Shown here in pieces: positions 9,429-19,777 of a DNA stretch of 64,000 bases. Both the position numbers and the translations under genes were made by a program. The stretch covers positions 496,001-560,000 of the forward strand of contig JAVIAB010000159.1 of the NCBI GenBank assembly GCA_032433765.1. Reading direction: 5' to 3'. The first letter of the stretch is position 1; each line of letters begins with the position of its first letter. The notes under the pieces are model-generated. The model saw nothing but the letters and a program-made list of their open reading frames with translations, searched no databases and was not told the origin of the DNA. This DNA comes from Megaustenia siamemsis. Lineage: Eukaryota; Mollusca; Gastropoda; Stylommatophora; Ariophantidae.

Positions 9429-12040
9429 GTGACACGTTAGATCTAACTAGACGACAAGGAGAACACATGTGACACGTTAGATCTAACTAGACGACAAGGA
9501 GAACACATGTGACACGTTAGATCTAACTAGACGACAAGGAGAACACATGTGACACGTTAGATCTAACTAGACGACAAGGAGAAACATGTGACACGTTAGA
9601 TCTAACTAGACGACAAGGAGAACACATGTGACACGTTAGATCTAACTATAGGACAAGCAGAACACATGTGACACGTTAGATCTAACTAGACGACAAGCAG
9701 AACACATGTGACACGTTAGATCTAACTAGACGACAAGCAGAACACATGTGACACGTTAGATCTAACTATAGGACAAGCAGAACACATGTGACACGTTAGG
9801 TCTAACTAGAGGAACAAGGAAAACACATGTGACACGTTAGATCTAACTATAGGACAAGGAGAACTTATGTGACACGTTAGATCTAACTATAGGACAAGCA
9901 GAACACATGTGACACGTTAGATCTAACTAGACGACAAGGAGAACACATGTGACACGTTAGATCTAACTAGACGACAAGGAGAACACATGTGACACGTTAG
10001 ATCTAACTATAGGACAATTAGAACACATGTGACACGTTAGATCTAACTATAGGACAAGCAGAACACATGTGACACGTTAGATCTAACTATAGGGCAATTA
10101 GAACACATGTGACACGTTAGATCTAACTATAGGACAATTAGAACACATGTGACACGTTAGATCTAACTATAGGACAATTAGAACACATGTGACACGTTAG
10201 ATCTAACTAGACGACAAGGAGAACACATGTGACACGTTAGATCTAACTAGTGGACAAGGAGAACACATGTGACACGTTGATCTAACTATAGGACAAGCAG
10301 AACACATGTGACACGTTAGATCTAACTATAGGACAAGCAGAACACATGTGACACGTTAGATCTAACTAGACGACAAGGAGAACACATGTGACACGTTAGA
10401 TCTAACTATAGGACAAGCAGAACACATGTGACACGTTAGATCTAACTATAGGACAATTAGAACACATGTGACACGTTAGATCTAACTAGACGACAAGGAG
10501 AAGACATGTGACATGTTAGATCTAACTAGAGGAACAAAAATAACAAATGTGACATGTTAGAGCTAACTTTAGGAACAAGGAGAACACATGTGACACGTTA
10601 GATCTAACTAGAGGAACAAGGAGAACAATGTGGCCTGTTAGTTCTAATTATAGGAACAAGGAAAACACATGTGACACGTTAGATCTAACTAGAGGAACAA
10701 AAATAACAAATGTGACATGTTAGAGCTAACTTAGGAACAAGGAGAACACATGTGACACGTTAGATCTAACTAGAGGAACAAGGAGAACAAATGTGGCCTG
10801 TTAGTTCTAATTATAGGAACAAGGAAAACACATATGACACGTTAGATCTAACTATAGGAACAAAAATAACAAATGTGACATGTTAGTTCTAACTATAGGA
10901 ACAAGGAAAACACATGTGACACGTTAGATCTAAATAGAGGAACAAAATAACAAATGTGACATGTTAGAGCTAACTGTAGGACAAGGAGAACACATGTGAC
11001 ACGTTAGATCTAACTATAGGAACAAGAAAAACACATGTGACACGTTAGATATAAGTAGAGCACAAGGAAAACACATGTGACACGTTAGATCTAACTATAG
11101 GAACAAATAAAACACATGTGACACGTTAGATATAAGTAGAGCACAAGGAAAACACATGTGACACGTTAGATCTATCCTCTAGGAACAAGGAAAACACATG
11201 TGACACGTTAGATCTAACTATAGGAACAAGGAAAACACATGTGACACGTTAGATCTAACTAGAGGAACAGGGAGAAGACATGTGACACGTTAGATCTAAC
11301 TAGAGGAACAAGGAAAACACATGTGACACGTTAGATCTAACTAGAGGAACAAGGAAAACACATGTGACACGTTAGATATAACTATAGGAACAAGGAAAAC
11401 ACATGTGACATGTTAGATCTAAATAGAGGAACAAAATAACAAATGTGACATGTTAGAGCTAACTGTAGGAACAAGGAGAACACATGTGACACGTTAGATC
11501 TAACTAGAGGAACAAGGAGAACACATGTGACACGTTAGATCTAACTAGAGGAACAAAAATAACAAATGTGACATGTTAGAGCTAACTGTAGGAACAAGGA
11601 GAACACATGTGACACGTTAGATCTAACTAGAGGAACAAGGAGAACACATGTGACACGTTAGATCTAACTAGAGGAACAAGGAAAACACATGTGACACGTT
11701 AGATCTAACTAGAGGAACAAGGAGAAGACATGTGACATGTTAGATCTAACTAGAGGAACAGGGAGAAGACATGTGACACGTTAGATCTAACTAGAGGAAC
11801 AAGGAAAACACATGTGACACGTTAGATCTAACTAGAGGAACAAGGAGAAGACATGTGACACGTTAGATCTAACTAGAGGAACAAGGAGAAGACATGTGAC
11901 ATGTTAGATCTATCTATAGGAACAAAAAGAACAAATATGGCATTTTAGAGCTAATTGTAGGGACAAGAAGAATACATGTGACACGTTAGAGCCAACTGGA
12001 TGGATAAGAAGAACATGTGACACGTTACAATTAAGTGGGG
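9422..12040 (+). repeat. Array A, right part: 40/41-bp tandem satellite
   Basis: This is the continuation of array A beyond the PLE, about 64 units in the same orientation. The 40-bp type (GACAAGGAGAA, GACAAGCAGAA, and a local GACAATTAGAA variant near 10,010-10,460) fills 9,422-10,510. The 41-bp type returns from about 10,520 to 11,900, mixed with AAAATAACAAATGTGACA units. From 11,890 the units lose similarity step by step (AACAAATATGGCA, then GAATACATGTGAC, then GAACATGTGACAC). The array fades out by about 12,040. Confidence 0.95.
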
Positions 12041-12059
12041 TGAAAAAGTAATCAGATCT

Positions 12060-12366
12060 GCATGTGTGAAAAATACAGGTCCCCAAGAATGACAAATACA
12101 GGTCAAAAGGAGTGACAAATACAGATGTACATGAGTGATTAAAACTGGACCTCAAGAATGACATATACAGATGCCTAAGAGAGTCAAATGCAGATCTCCA
12201 GGATTAACAAATGCCGTCCCCACGAGTGAATGATAAATACAGGTCTAAAGGTGTGACAAATACAGGTGCCCAAGAGTGAGAAATAAAGGTCCCGTTGAGT
12301 GACATATACAAGTCCCGGTGAGTGATAAATACAGGTCCTTGTGAGTGACAAATACAGGTCCTCGTG
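12060..12366 (+). repeat. Short degenerate 23-bp tandem array
   Basis: About 12-13 imperfect units carry GAGTGACAAATACAGGTCC with variable joining bases. Unit starts at 12,297, 12,320 and 12,343 give a 23-bp period; other units vary in length. The right end is the most regular. The minus-strand frames here (for example 12,204-12,386) only translate the repeat. The 65 bases from 12,367 to array B show nothing recognisable. Confidence 0.8.
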
Positions 12367-12431
12367 TGCAGAGATTTTGCCAGCACCGCTGTTAGCGTAA
12401 AAACATGACTACTTTCATTACCATAAGATGT

Positions 12432-15400
12432 AAGGCAGACTAAGATATTTGTGTCATGTGTCCAAGTGGCAGACTAAGATATTTGTGTCATGTGTCCAAG
12501 CGGCAGACTAAGATATTTGTGTCTTGTGTCCAAGTGGCAGACTAAGATATTTGTGTCATGTGTCCAAGTGACAGACTAAGATATTTGTGTCATGTGTCCA
12601 AGTGGCAGACTATGATATTTGTGTCATGTGTCTAAGTGACAGACTAAGATATTTGTGTCTTGTGTCCAAGCGGCAGACTAAGATATTTGTGTCATGTGTC
12701 CAAGTGGCAGACTAAGATATTTGTGTCATGTGTCCAAGTGACAGACTAAGATATTTGTGTCTTGTGTCCAAGCGGCAGACTAAGATATTTGTGTCATGTG
12801 TCCAAGCGGCAGACTAAGATATTTGTTTCATGTGTCCAAGTGGCAGACTATGATATTTGTGTTATGTGTCCAAAAGGCAGACTAAGATATTTGTGCCTTG
12901 TGTCCAAGTGACAGACTAAGATATTTGTGCCTTGTATCAAAGTAACAGACTAAGATATGTGTGCCTTGTGTCTAAGCGGCAGACTAAGATATTTGTGTCA
13001 TGTGTCCAAGTGACAGACTAAGATATTTGTGTCATGTGTCCAAGTGACAGACTAAGATATTTGTGTCATGTGTCCAAGCGGAAGAATAAGATATTTGTGT
13101 CATGTGTCCAAGTGACAGACTAAGATATTTGTGTCATGTGTCCAAATGACAGACTAAGATATTTGTGTCATGTGTCCAAGTGACAGACTAAGATATTTGT
13201 GTCATGTGTCCAAGCGGCAGACTAAGATATTTGTGTCATGTGTCCAAGTGACAGACTAAGATATTTGTGTCATGTGTCCAAGTGACAGACTAAGATATTT
13301 GTGTCATGTGTCCAAGTGGCAGACTAAGATATTTGTGTCATGTATCCAAGTGGCAGACTAAGATATTTGTGCCTTGTGTCCAAGTGGCAGACTAAGATAT
13401 TTGTGTCTTGTGTCCAAGTGGCAGACTAAGATATTTGTGTCATGTGTCCAAGTGACAGACTAAGATATTTGTGTCTTGTGTCCAAGTAGCAGACTAAGAT
13501 ATTTGTGTCTTGTGTCCAAGCGGCAGACTAAGATATTTGTGTCTTGTGTCCAAGTGAGAGACTAAGATATTTGTGAAATGTGTCCAAGTGGCAGACTAAG
13601 ATATTTGTGTCATGTGTCCAAGTGACAGACTAAGATATTTGTGTCATGTGTCCAAGCGGAAGAATAAGATATTTGTGTCATGTGTCCAAGTGGCAGACTA
13701 AGATATTTGTGTCATGTGTCCAAGTGACAGACTAAGATATTTGTGTCTTGTCTCCAAGCGGCAGACTATGATATTTGTGTCTTGTGTCCAAGTGGCAGAC
13801 TAAGATATTTGTGTCATGTGTCCAAGTGGCAGACTAAGATATTTGTGTCATGTGTCCAAGTGGCAGACTAAGATATTTGTGTCATGTGTCCAAGTGGCAG
13901 ACTAAGATATTTGTGTCATGTGTCCAAGTGACAGACTAAGATATTTGTGTCTTGTGTCCAAGCGGCAGACTATGATATTTGTGTCTTGTGTCCAAGTGGC
14001 AGACTAAGATATTTGTGTCATGTGTCCAAGTGGCAGACTAAGATATTTGTGTCATGTGTCCAAGTGGCAGACTAAGATATTTGTTTCATGTGTCCAAGTG
14101 GCAGACTAAGATATTTGTGTCATGTGTCCAAGTGGCAGACTAAGATATTTGTTTCGTGTGTCCAAGTGGCAGACTAAGATATTTGTGTCATGTGTCCAAG
14201 TGGCAGACTAAGATATTTGTGTCATGTGTCCAAGTGGCAGACTAAGATATTTGTGTCATGTGTCCAAGTGGCAGACTAAGATATTTGTGTCATGTGTCCA
14301 AGCGGCAGACTAAGATATTTGTGTCATGTGTCCAAGTTGCAGACTAAGATTTTTGTGTCATGTGTCCAAGTGGCAGACTAAGATATTTGTGTCATGTGTC
14401 CAAGTGGCAGACTAAGATATTTGTGTCATGTGTCCAAGTGGCAGACTAAGATATTTGTTTCATGTGTCCAAGTGGCAGACTAAGATATTTGTGTCATGTG
14501 TCCAAGTGGCAGACTAAGTAATTTGTGTCATTTGTCCAAGTGGCAGACTAAGATATTTGTGTCATGTGTCCAAGTGGCAGACTAAGATATTTGTGTCATG
14601 TGTAAAAACGGCAGACTAAGATATTTGTGTCATGTGTCCAAGTGGCAGACTAAGATTTTTGTGTCATGTGTCCAAGTGGCAGACTAAGATATTTGTGACA
14701 TGTGTCCAAGTGGCAGACTAAGATATTTGTGTCATGTGTCCAAGTGGCAGACTAAGATATTTGTGTCTTGTGTCCAAGCAGCAGACTAAGATATTTGTTT
14801 CATGTGTCCAAGCGGCTGACTAAGATATTTGTGTCATGTGTTCAAGTGACAGACTAAGATATTTGTGTCATGTATCCAAGTGGCAGACTAAGATATTTGT
14901 GCCTTGTGTCCAAGTGGCAGACTAAGATATTTGTGTCTTGTGTCCAAGTCGCAGACTAAGATATTTGTGTCATGTGTCCAAGTGACAGACTAAGATATTT
15001 GTTTCATGTGTCCAAGTGGCAGACTAAGATATTTGTGTCATGTGTCCAAGTGACAGACTAAGATATTTGTGTCTTGTGTCCAAGTGGCAGACTAAGATAT
15101 TTGTGTCATGTGTCCAAGTGACAGACTAAGATATTTGTGTCTTGTGTCCAAGTGGCAGACTAAGATATTTGTGTCATGTGTCCAAGTGGCAGACTAAGAT
15201 ATTTGTGTCTTGTGTCCAAGTGGCAGAATAAGATATTTGTGTCATGTGTCCAAGTGGCAGACTAAGATATTTGTGTCATGTGTCCAAGTGGCAGACTAAG
15301 ATATTTGTGTCATGTGTCCAAGTGACAGACTAAGATATTTGTGTCATGTGTCCAAGCGGAAGAATAAGATATTTGTGTCATGTGTCCAAGTGAAAGACTA

Positions 15401-18400
15401 AGATATTTGTGTCATGTGTCCACGTGGCAGACTAAGATATTTGTGTCATGTGTCCAAGTGACAGACTAAGATATTTGTGTCATGTGTCCAAGTGACAGAA
15501 TAAGATATTTGTGCCATGTGTCCAAGCGGAAGAATAAGATATTTGTGTCATGTGTCCAAGTGGCAGAATAAGATATTTGTGTCATGTGTCCAAGCGGAAG
15601 AATAAGATATTTGTGTCATGTGTCCAAGTGGCAGACTAAGATATTTGTGTCATGTGTCCAAGTGGCAGACTAAGATATTTGTGTCATGTGTCCAAGTGGC
15701 AGACTAAGATATTTGTGTCATGTGTCCAAGTGACAGACTAAGATATTTGTGTCATGTGTCCAAGCGGAAGAATAAGATATTTGTGTCATGTGTCCAAGTA
15801 GCAGACTAAGATATTTGTGTCATGTGTCCAAGTGGCAGACTAAGATATTTGTTTCATGTGTCCAAGTGGCAGACTAAGATATTTGTGTCATGTGTCCAAG
15901 TGACAGACTATGATATTTGTGCCTTGTGTGCAAGTGGCAGACTAAGATATTTGTGTCATGTGTCCAAGTGACAGACTAAGATATTTGTGTCTTATGTCCA
16001 AGTGACAGACTAAGATATTTGTGTCATGTGTCCAAGTGGCAGACTAAGATATTTGTGTCATGTGTCCAAGTGGCAGACTAAGATATTTGTTTCATGTGTC
16101 CAAGTGGCAGACTAAGATATTTGTGTCATGTGTCCAAGTGACAGACTATGATATTTGTGCCTTGTGTGCAAGTGGCAGACTAAGATATTTGTGTCATGTG
16201 TCCAAGTGACAGACTATGATATTTGTGCCTTGTGTACAAGTGGCAGACTAAGATATTTGTGTCATGTGTCCAAGCGGAAGAATAAGATATTTGTGTCATG
16301 TGTCCAAGTGGCAGACTAAGATATTTTTTTCATGTGTCCAAGTGGCAGACTATGATATTTGTGCCTTGTGTGCAAGTGGCAGACTAAGATATTTGTGTCA
16401 TGTGTCCAAGCGGAAGAATACGATATTTGTGTCATATGTCCAAGTGAAAGACTATGATATTTGTGCCTTGTGTGCAAGTGGCAGACTAAGATATTTGTGT
16501 CATGTGTCCAAGTGACAGACTATGATATTTGTGCCTTGTGTGCAAGTGGCAGACTAAGATATTTGTGTCATGTGTCCAAGCGGAAGAATAAGATATTTGT
16601 GTCATGTGTCCAAGTGGCAGACTAAGATATTTGTTTCATGTGTCCAAGTGGCAGACTAAGATATTTGTGCCTTGTGTGCAAGTGGCAGACTAAGATATTT
16701 GTGTCATGTGTCCAAGCGGAAGAATAAGATATTTGTGTCATGTGTCCAAGTGAAAGACTATGATATTTGTGCCTTGTGTGCAAGTGGCAGACTAAGATAT
16801 TTGTGTCATGTGTCCAAGTGACAGACTAAGATATTTGTGTCATGTGTCCAAGTGGTAGACTAAGATATTTGTGTCTTGTGTCCAAGTGACAGACTAAGAT
16901 ATTTGTGTCATGTGTCCAAGTGACAGACTATGATATTTGTGCCTTGTGTGCAAGTGGCAGACTAAGATATTTGTTTCATGTGTCCAAGTGGCAGAATAAG
17001 ATATTTGTGTCATGTGTCCAAGTGACAGACTATGATATTTGTGCCTTGTGTGCAAGTGGCAGACTAAGATATTTGTGTCATGTGTCCAAGCGGAAGAATA
17101 AGATATTTGTGTCATGTGTCAAGTGGCAGACTAAGATATTTGTGTCATGTGTCCAAGCGGCAGACTAAGATATTTGTGTCATGTGTCCAAGTGGCAGACT
17201 AAGATATTTGTGTCATGTGTCCAAGTGGCAGCCTAAGATATTTGTGTCTTGTGTCCAAGTGGCAGACTAAGCTATTTGTGTCATGTGTCAAGTGGCAGAC
17301 TAAGATATTTGTTTCATGTGTCCAGTGGCAGACTAAGATATTTGTGTCATGTGTCAAGTGGCAGACTAAGATATTTGTGTCATGTGTCCAAGCGGAAGAA
17401 TAAGATATTTGTGTCATGTGTCCAAGTGACAGACTAAGATATTTGTGTCATGTGTCCAAGCGGAAGAATAAGATATTTGTGTCATGTGTCCAAGTGACAG
17501 ACTAAGATATTTGTGTCATGTGTCAAGTGGCAGACTAAGATATTTGTGTCATGTGTCCAAGTGACAGACTAAGATATTTGTGCCTTGTATCAAAGTAACA
17601 GACTAAGATATGTGTGCCTTGTGTCTAAGCGGCAGACTAAGATATTTGTGTCATGTGTCCAAGTGACAGACTAAGATATTTGTGTCATGTGTCCAAGTGA
17701 CAGACTAAGATATTTGTGTCATGTGTCCAAGCGGAAGAATAAGATATTTGTGTCATGTGTCCAAGTGACAGACTAAGATATTTGTGTCATGTGTCCAAAT
17801 GACAGACTAAGATATTTGTGTCATGTGTCCAAGTGAAAGACTAAGATATTTGTGTCATGTGTCCAAGCGGCAGACTAAGATATTTGTGTCATGTGTCAAG
17901 TGGCAGACTAAGATATTTGTGTCATGTGTCCAAGTGACAGACTAAGATATTTGTGTCATGTGTCAAGTGGCAGACTAAGATATTTGTGTCATGTGTCCAA
18001 GCGGAAGAATAAGATATTTGTGTCATGTGTCCAAGTGACAGACTAAGATATTTGTGTCATGTGTCCAAGCGGAAGAATAAGATATTTGTGTCATGTGTCC
18101 AAGTGACAGACTAAGATATTTGTGTCATGTGTCCAAGCGGAAGAATAAGATATTTGTGTCATGTGTCAAAGCGGAAGAATAAGATATTTGTGTCATGTGT
18201 CCAAGTGACAGACTAAGATATTTGTGTCATGTGTCCAAGTGACAGACTAAGATATTTGTGTCATGTGTCCAAGTGGCAGATTAAAATATTTGTGTCATGT
18301 GTCCAAGTGGCAGACTAATAAATTTGTGTCATGTGTCCAAGTGGCAGACTAAGATATTTGTGTCATGTGTCCAAGTGACAGACTAAGATATTTGTGTCTT

Positions 18401-19120
18401 GTGTCCAAGCGGCAGACTATGATATTTGTGTCTTGTGTCCAAGTGGCAGACTAAGATATTTGTGTCATGTGTCCAAGTGGCAGACTAAGATATTTGTGTC
18501 ATGTGTCCAAGTGGCAGACTAAGATATTTGTTTCATGTGTCCAAGTGGCAGACTAAGATATTTGTGTCATGTGTCCAAGTGGCAGACTAAGATATTTGTT
18601 TCGTGTGTCCAAGTGGCAGACTAAGATATTTGTGTCATGTGTCCAAGTGGCAGACTAAGATATTTGTGTCATGTGTCCAAGTGGCAGACTAAGATATTTG
18701 TGTCATGTGTCCAAGTGGCAGACTAAGATATTTGTGTCATGTGTCCAAGCGGCAGACTAAGATATTTGTGTCATGTGTCCAAGTTGCAGACTAAGATTTT
18801 TGTGTCATGTGTCCAAGTGGCAGACTAAGATATTTGTGTCATGTGTCCAAGTGGCAGACTAAGATATTTGTGTCTTGTGTCCAAGTGGCAGACTAAGATA
18901 TTTGTGTCTTGTGTCCAAGTGGCAGACTAAGATATTTGTGTCATGTGTCCAAGTGGCAGACTAAGATATTTAAGTCATGTGTCCAAGTGGCAGACTAAGA
19001 TATTTGTGTCATGTGTCCAAGCGGAAGAATAAGATATTTGTGTCATGTGTCCAAGCGGAAGAATAAGATATTTGTGTCATGTGTCCAAGCGGAAGACTAA
19101 GATATTTGTGCTTTATGCCT
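12432..19120 (+). repeat. Array B: 34-bp tandem satellite, about 200 units
   Basis: Head-to-tail 34-bp units carry GACTAAGATATTTGTGTCA followed by TGTGTCC. The first 8-9 bases vary among AAGTGGCA, AAGTGACA, AAGCGGCA and AAGCGGAAGAA forms. Further variants are CTTGTGTCC in place of CATGTGTCC, TATGATATT, and GTGCCTTGTGTGC. Since 34 is not a multiple of three, the frame rotates each unit. The few ORFs found (16,264-16,515; 16,905-17,168; 17,215-17,437 and antisense ones) exist only where all rotations lack stops. Blocks recur at offsets of about 4.45 and 4.65 kb. I see no gene in the region. Confidence 0.95.
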
Positions 19121-19436
19121 AAGAAGACTAGACGTCAGAATCTTGACACCGTGTTTGCTTACTTTCCATGAATCATACAGAATACATTAAATCATTATCC
19201 TCAATACCACTGACTTTTAGTTTAGGATCTGGATTTGTTGTTTGGTCACGAACAGTGAGGGAAGCCATCACACTTTCCTGACTTCTAGAACTAATGCAGT
19301 CTGTGTAGAAGGCCTTGGGTTCAGAACTTATATACTCATTGTTGACATTATGAATACCTTCTCTGCCTCCACAAACTATGAGCTGAGCGAACTTCATCTA
19401 AAAGAACTTTCTCTTCATTCTTTTTTTCTTTTGCAT
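19121..19436. other. Unique spacer between arrays B and C
   Basis: About 315 bases of non-repetitive DNA. The only content I can point to is the minus-strand 74-codon ORF listed separately. A GTAAGC donor-like sequence lies on the minus strand at 19,162-19,157, just after its stop codon. Confidence 0.6.
19173..19397 (-). CDS. Orphan ORF or terminal-exon candidate, function unknown
   Basis: A 74-codon minus-strand frame has a non-repetitive, protein-like composition (for example VCGGREGIHNVNNEYISS and SGIEDNDLMYSV at the C-terminus). It lies in the short unique segment between arrays B and C. The ATG is preceded directly by an in-frame TAG inside TTCTTTTAG, which resembles a 3' splice acceptor, so the frame could equally be the start of a terminal exon. 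I see no signal peptide, membrane segment or known motif. Sequence upstream on the same strand is array-derived, so no other exon can be proposed. A chance ORF of this length is possible. Confidence 0.3.
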   Translation of the reverse strand: MKFAQLIVCGGREGIHNVNNEYISSEPKAFYTDCISSRSQESVMASLTVRDQTTNPDPKLKVSGIEDNDLMYSV

Positions 19437-19655
19437 ATCTTCTTGATTTAACAACAATTATGTAACATTTTCCTGATTTAACAACAACACACATGTAACA
19501 TTTTCCTAATTTAACAACAATGCCAAAGTAACATTTTCCTAATTTAACAATGCCCAAGTAACATTTTCCTGATTTAAGAACAATACAACTATCTTTACGA
19601 CACTTATTACTAATTATTAATAATTTCCTTAATAATTTCCTGATCTATTAACAAT
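19437..19655 (+). repeat. Diverged left edge of array C
   Basis: Six or so degraded units carry GTAACATTTTCCTGATTTAA followed by CAACAAT-like bases, with spacing near 30-35 bp and many small indels. They are recognisably the 33-bp array C unit (TTTTCCTGATCTATTAACAA) with several substitutions. The last bases before the RTE, GATCTATTAACAAT at 19,642-19,655, match the array consensus exactly. Confidence 0.8.
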
Positions 19656-19777
19656 CTTCTTCTACCTTTTAGCTCCCAGTGGAGCATAGGTCTTCAACAA
19701 ACACTTTCCAAGTCGTTCTGTTTTTTGCAATTCTTTTAAGATCATTCCATGTCTTCCCCATCATCTTCATCTCTGCT

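Noticed and set aside
12204..12386. 60-codon minus-strand ORF with His/Ser-rich composition
   Set aside because: It is the translation of the degenerate 23-bp array and shows the same repeat periodicity.
16264..17437. ORFs with Cys/Tyr-rich 34-residue repeats in array B, both strands
   Set aside because: They come from three 34-bp units making a 102-bp frame. They occur only where no variant adds a stop, and sense and antisense frames are equally open.
19157..19162. GTAAGC on the minus strand as a splice donor for the 19,173-19,397 ORF
   Set aside because: It lies after the in-frame stop codon, so it would only matter if a different frame were used, and the other frames contain stops.
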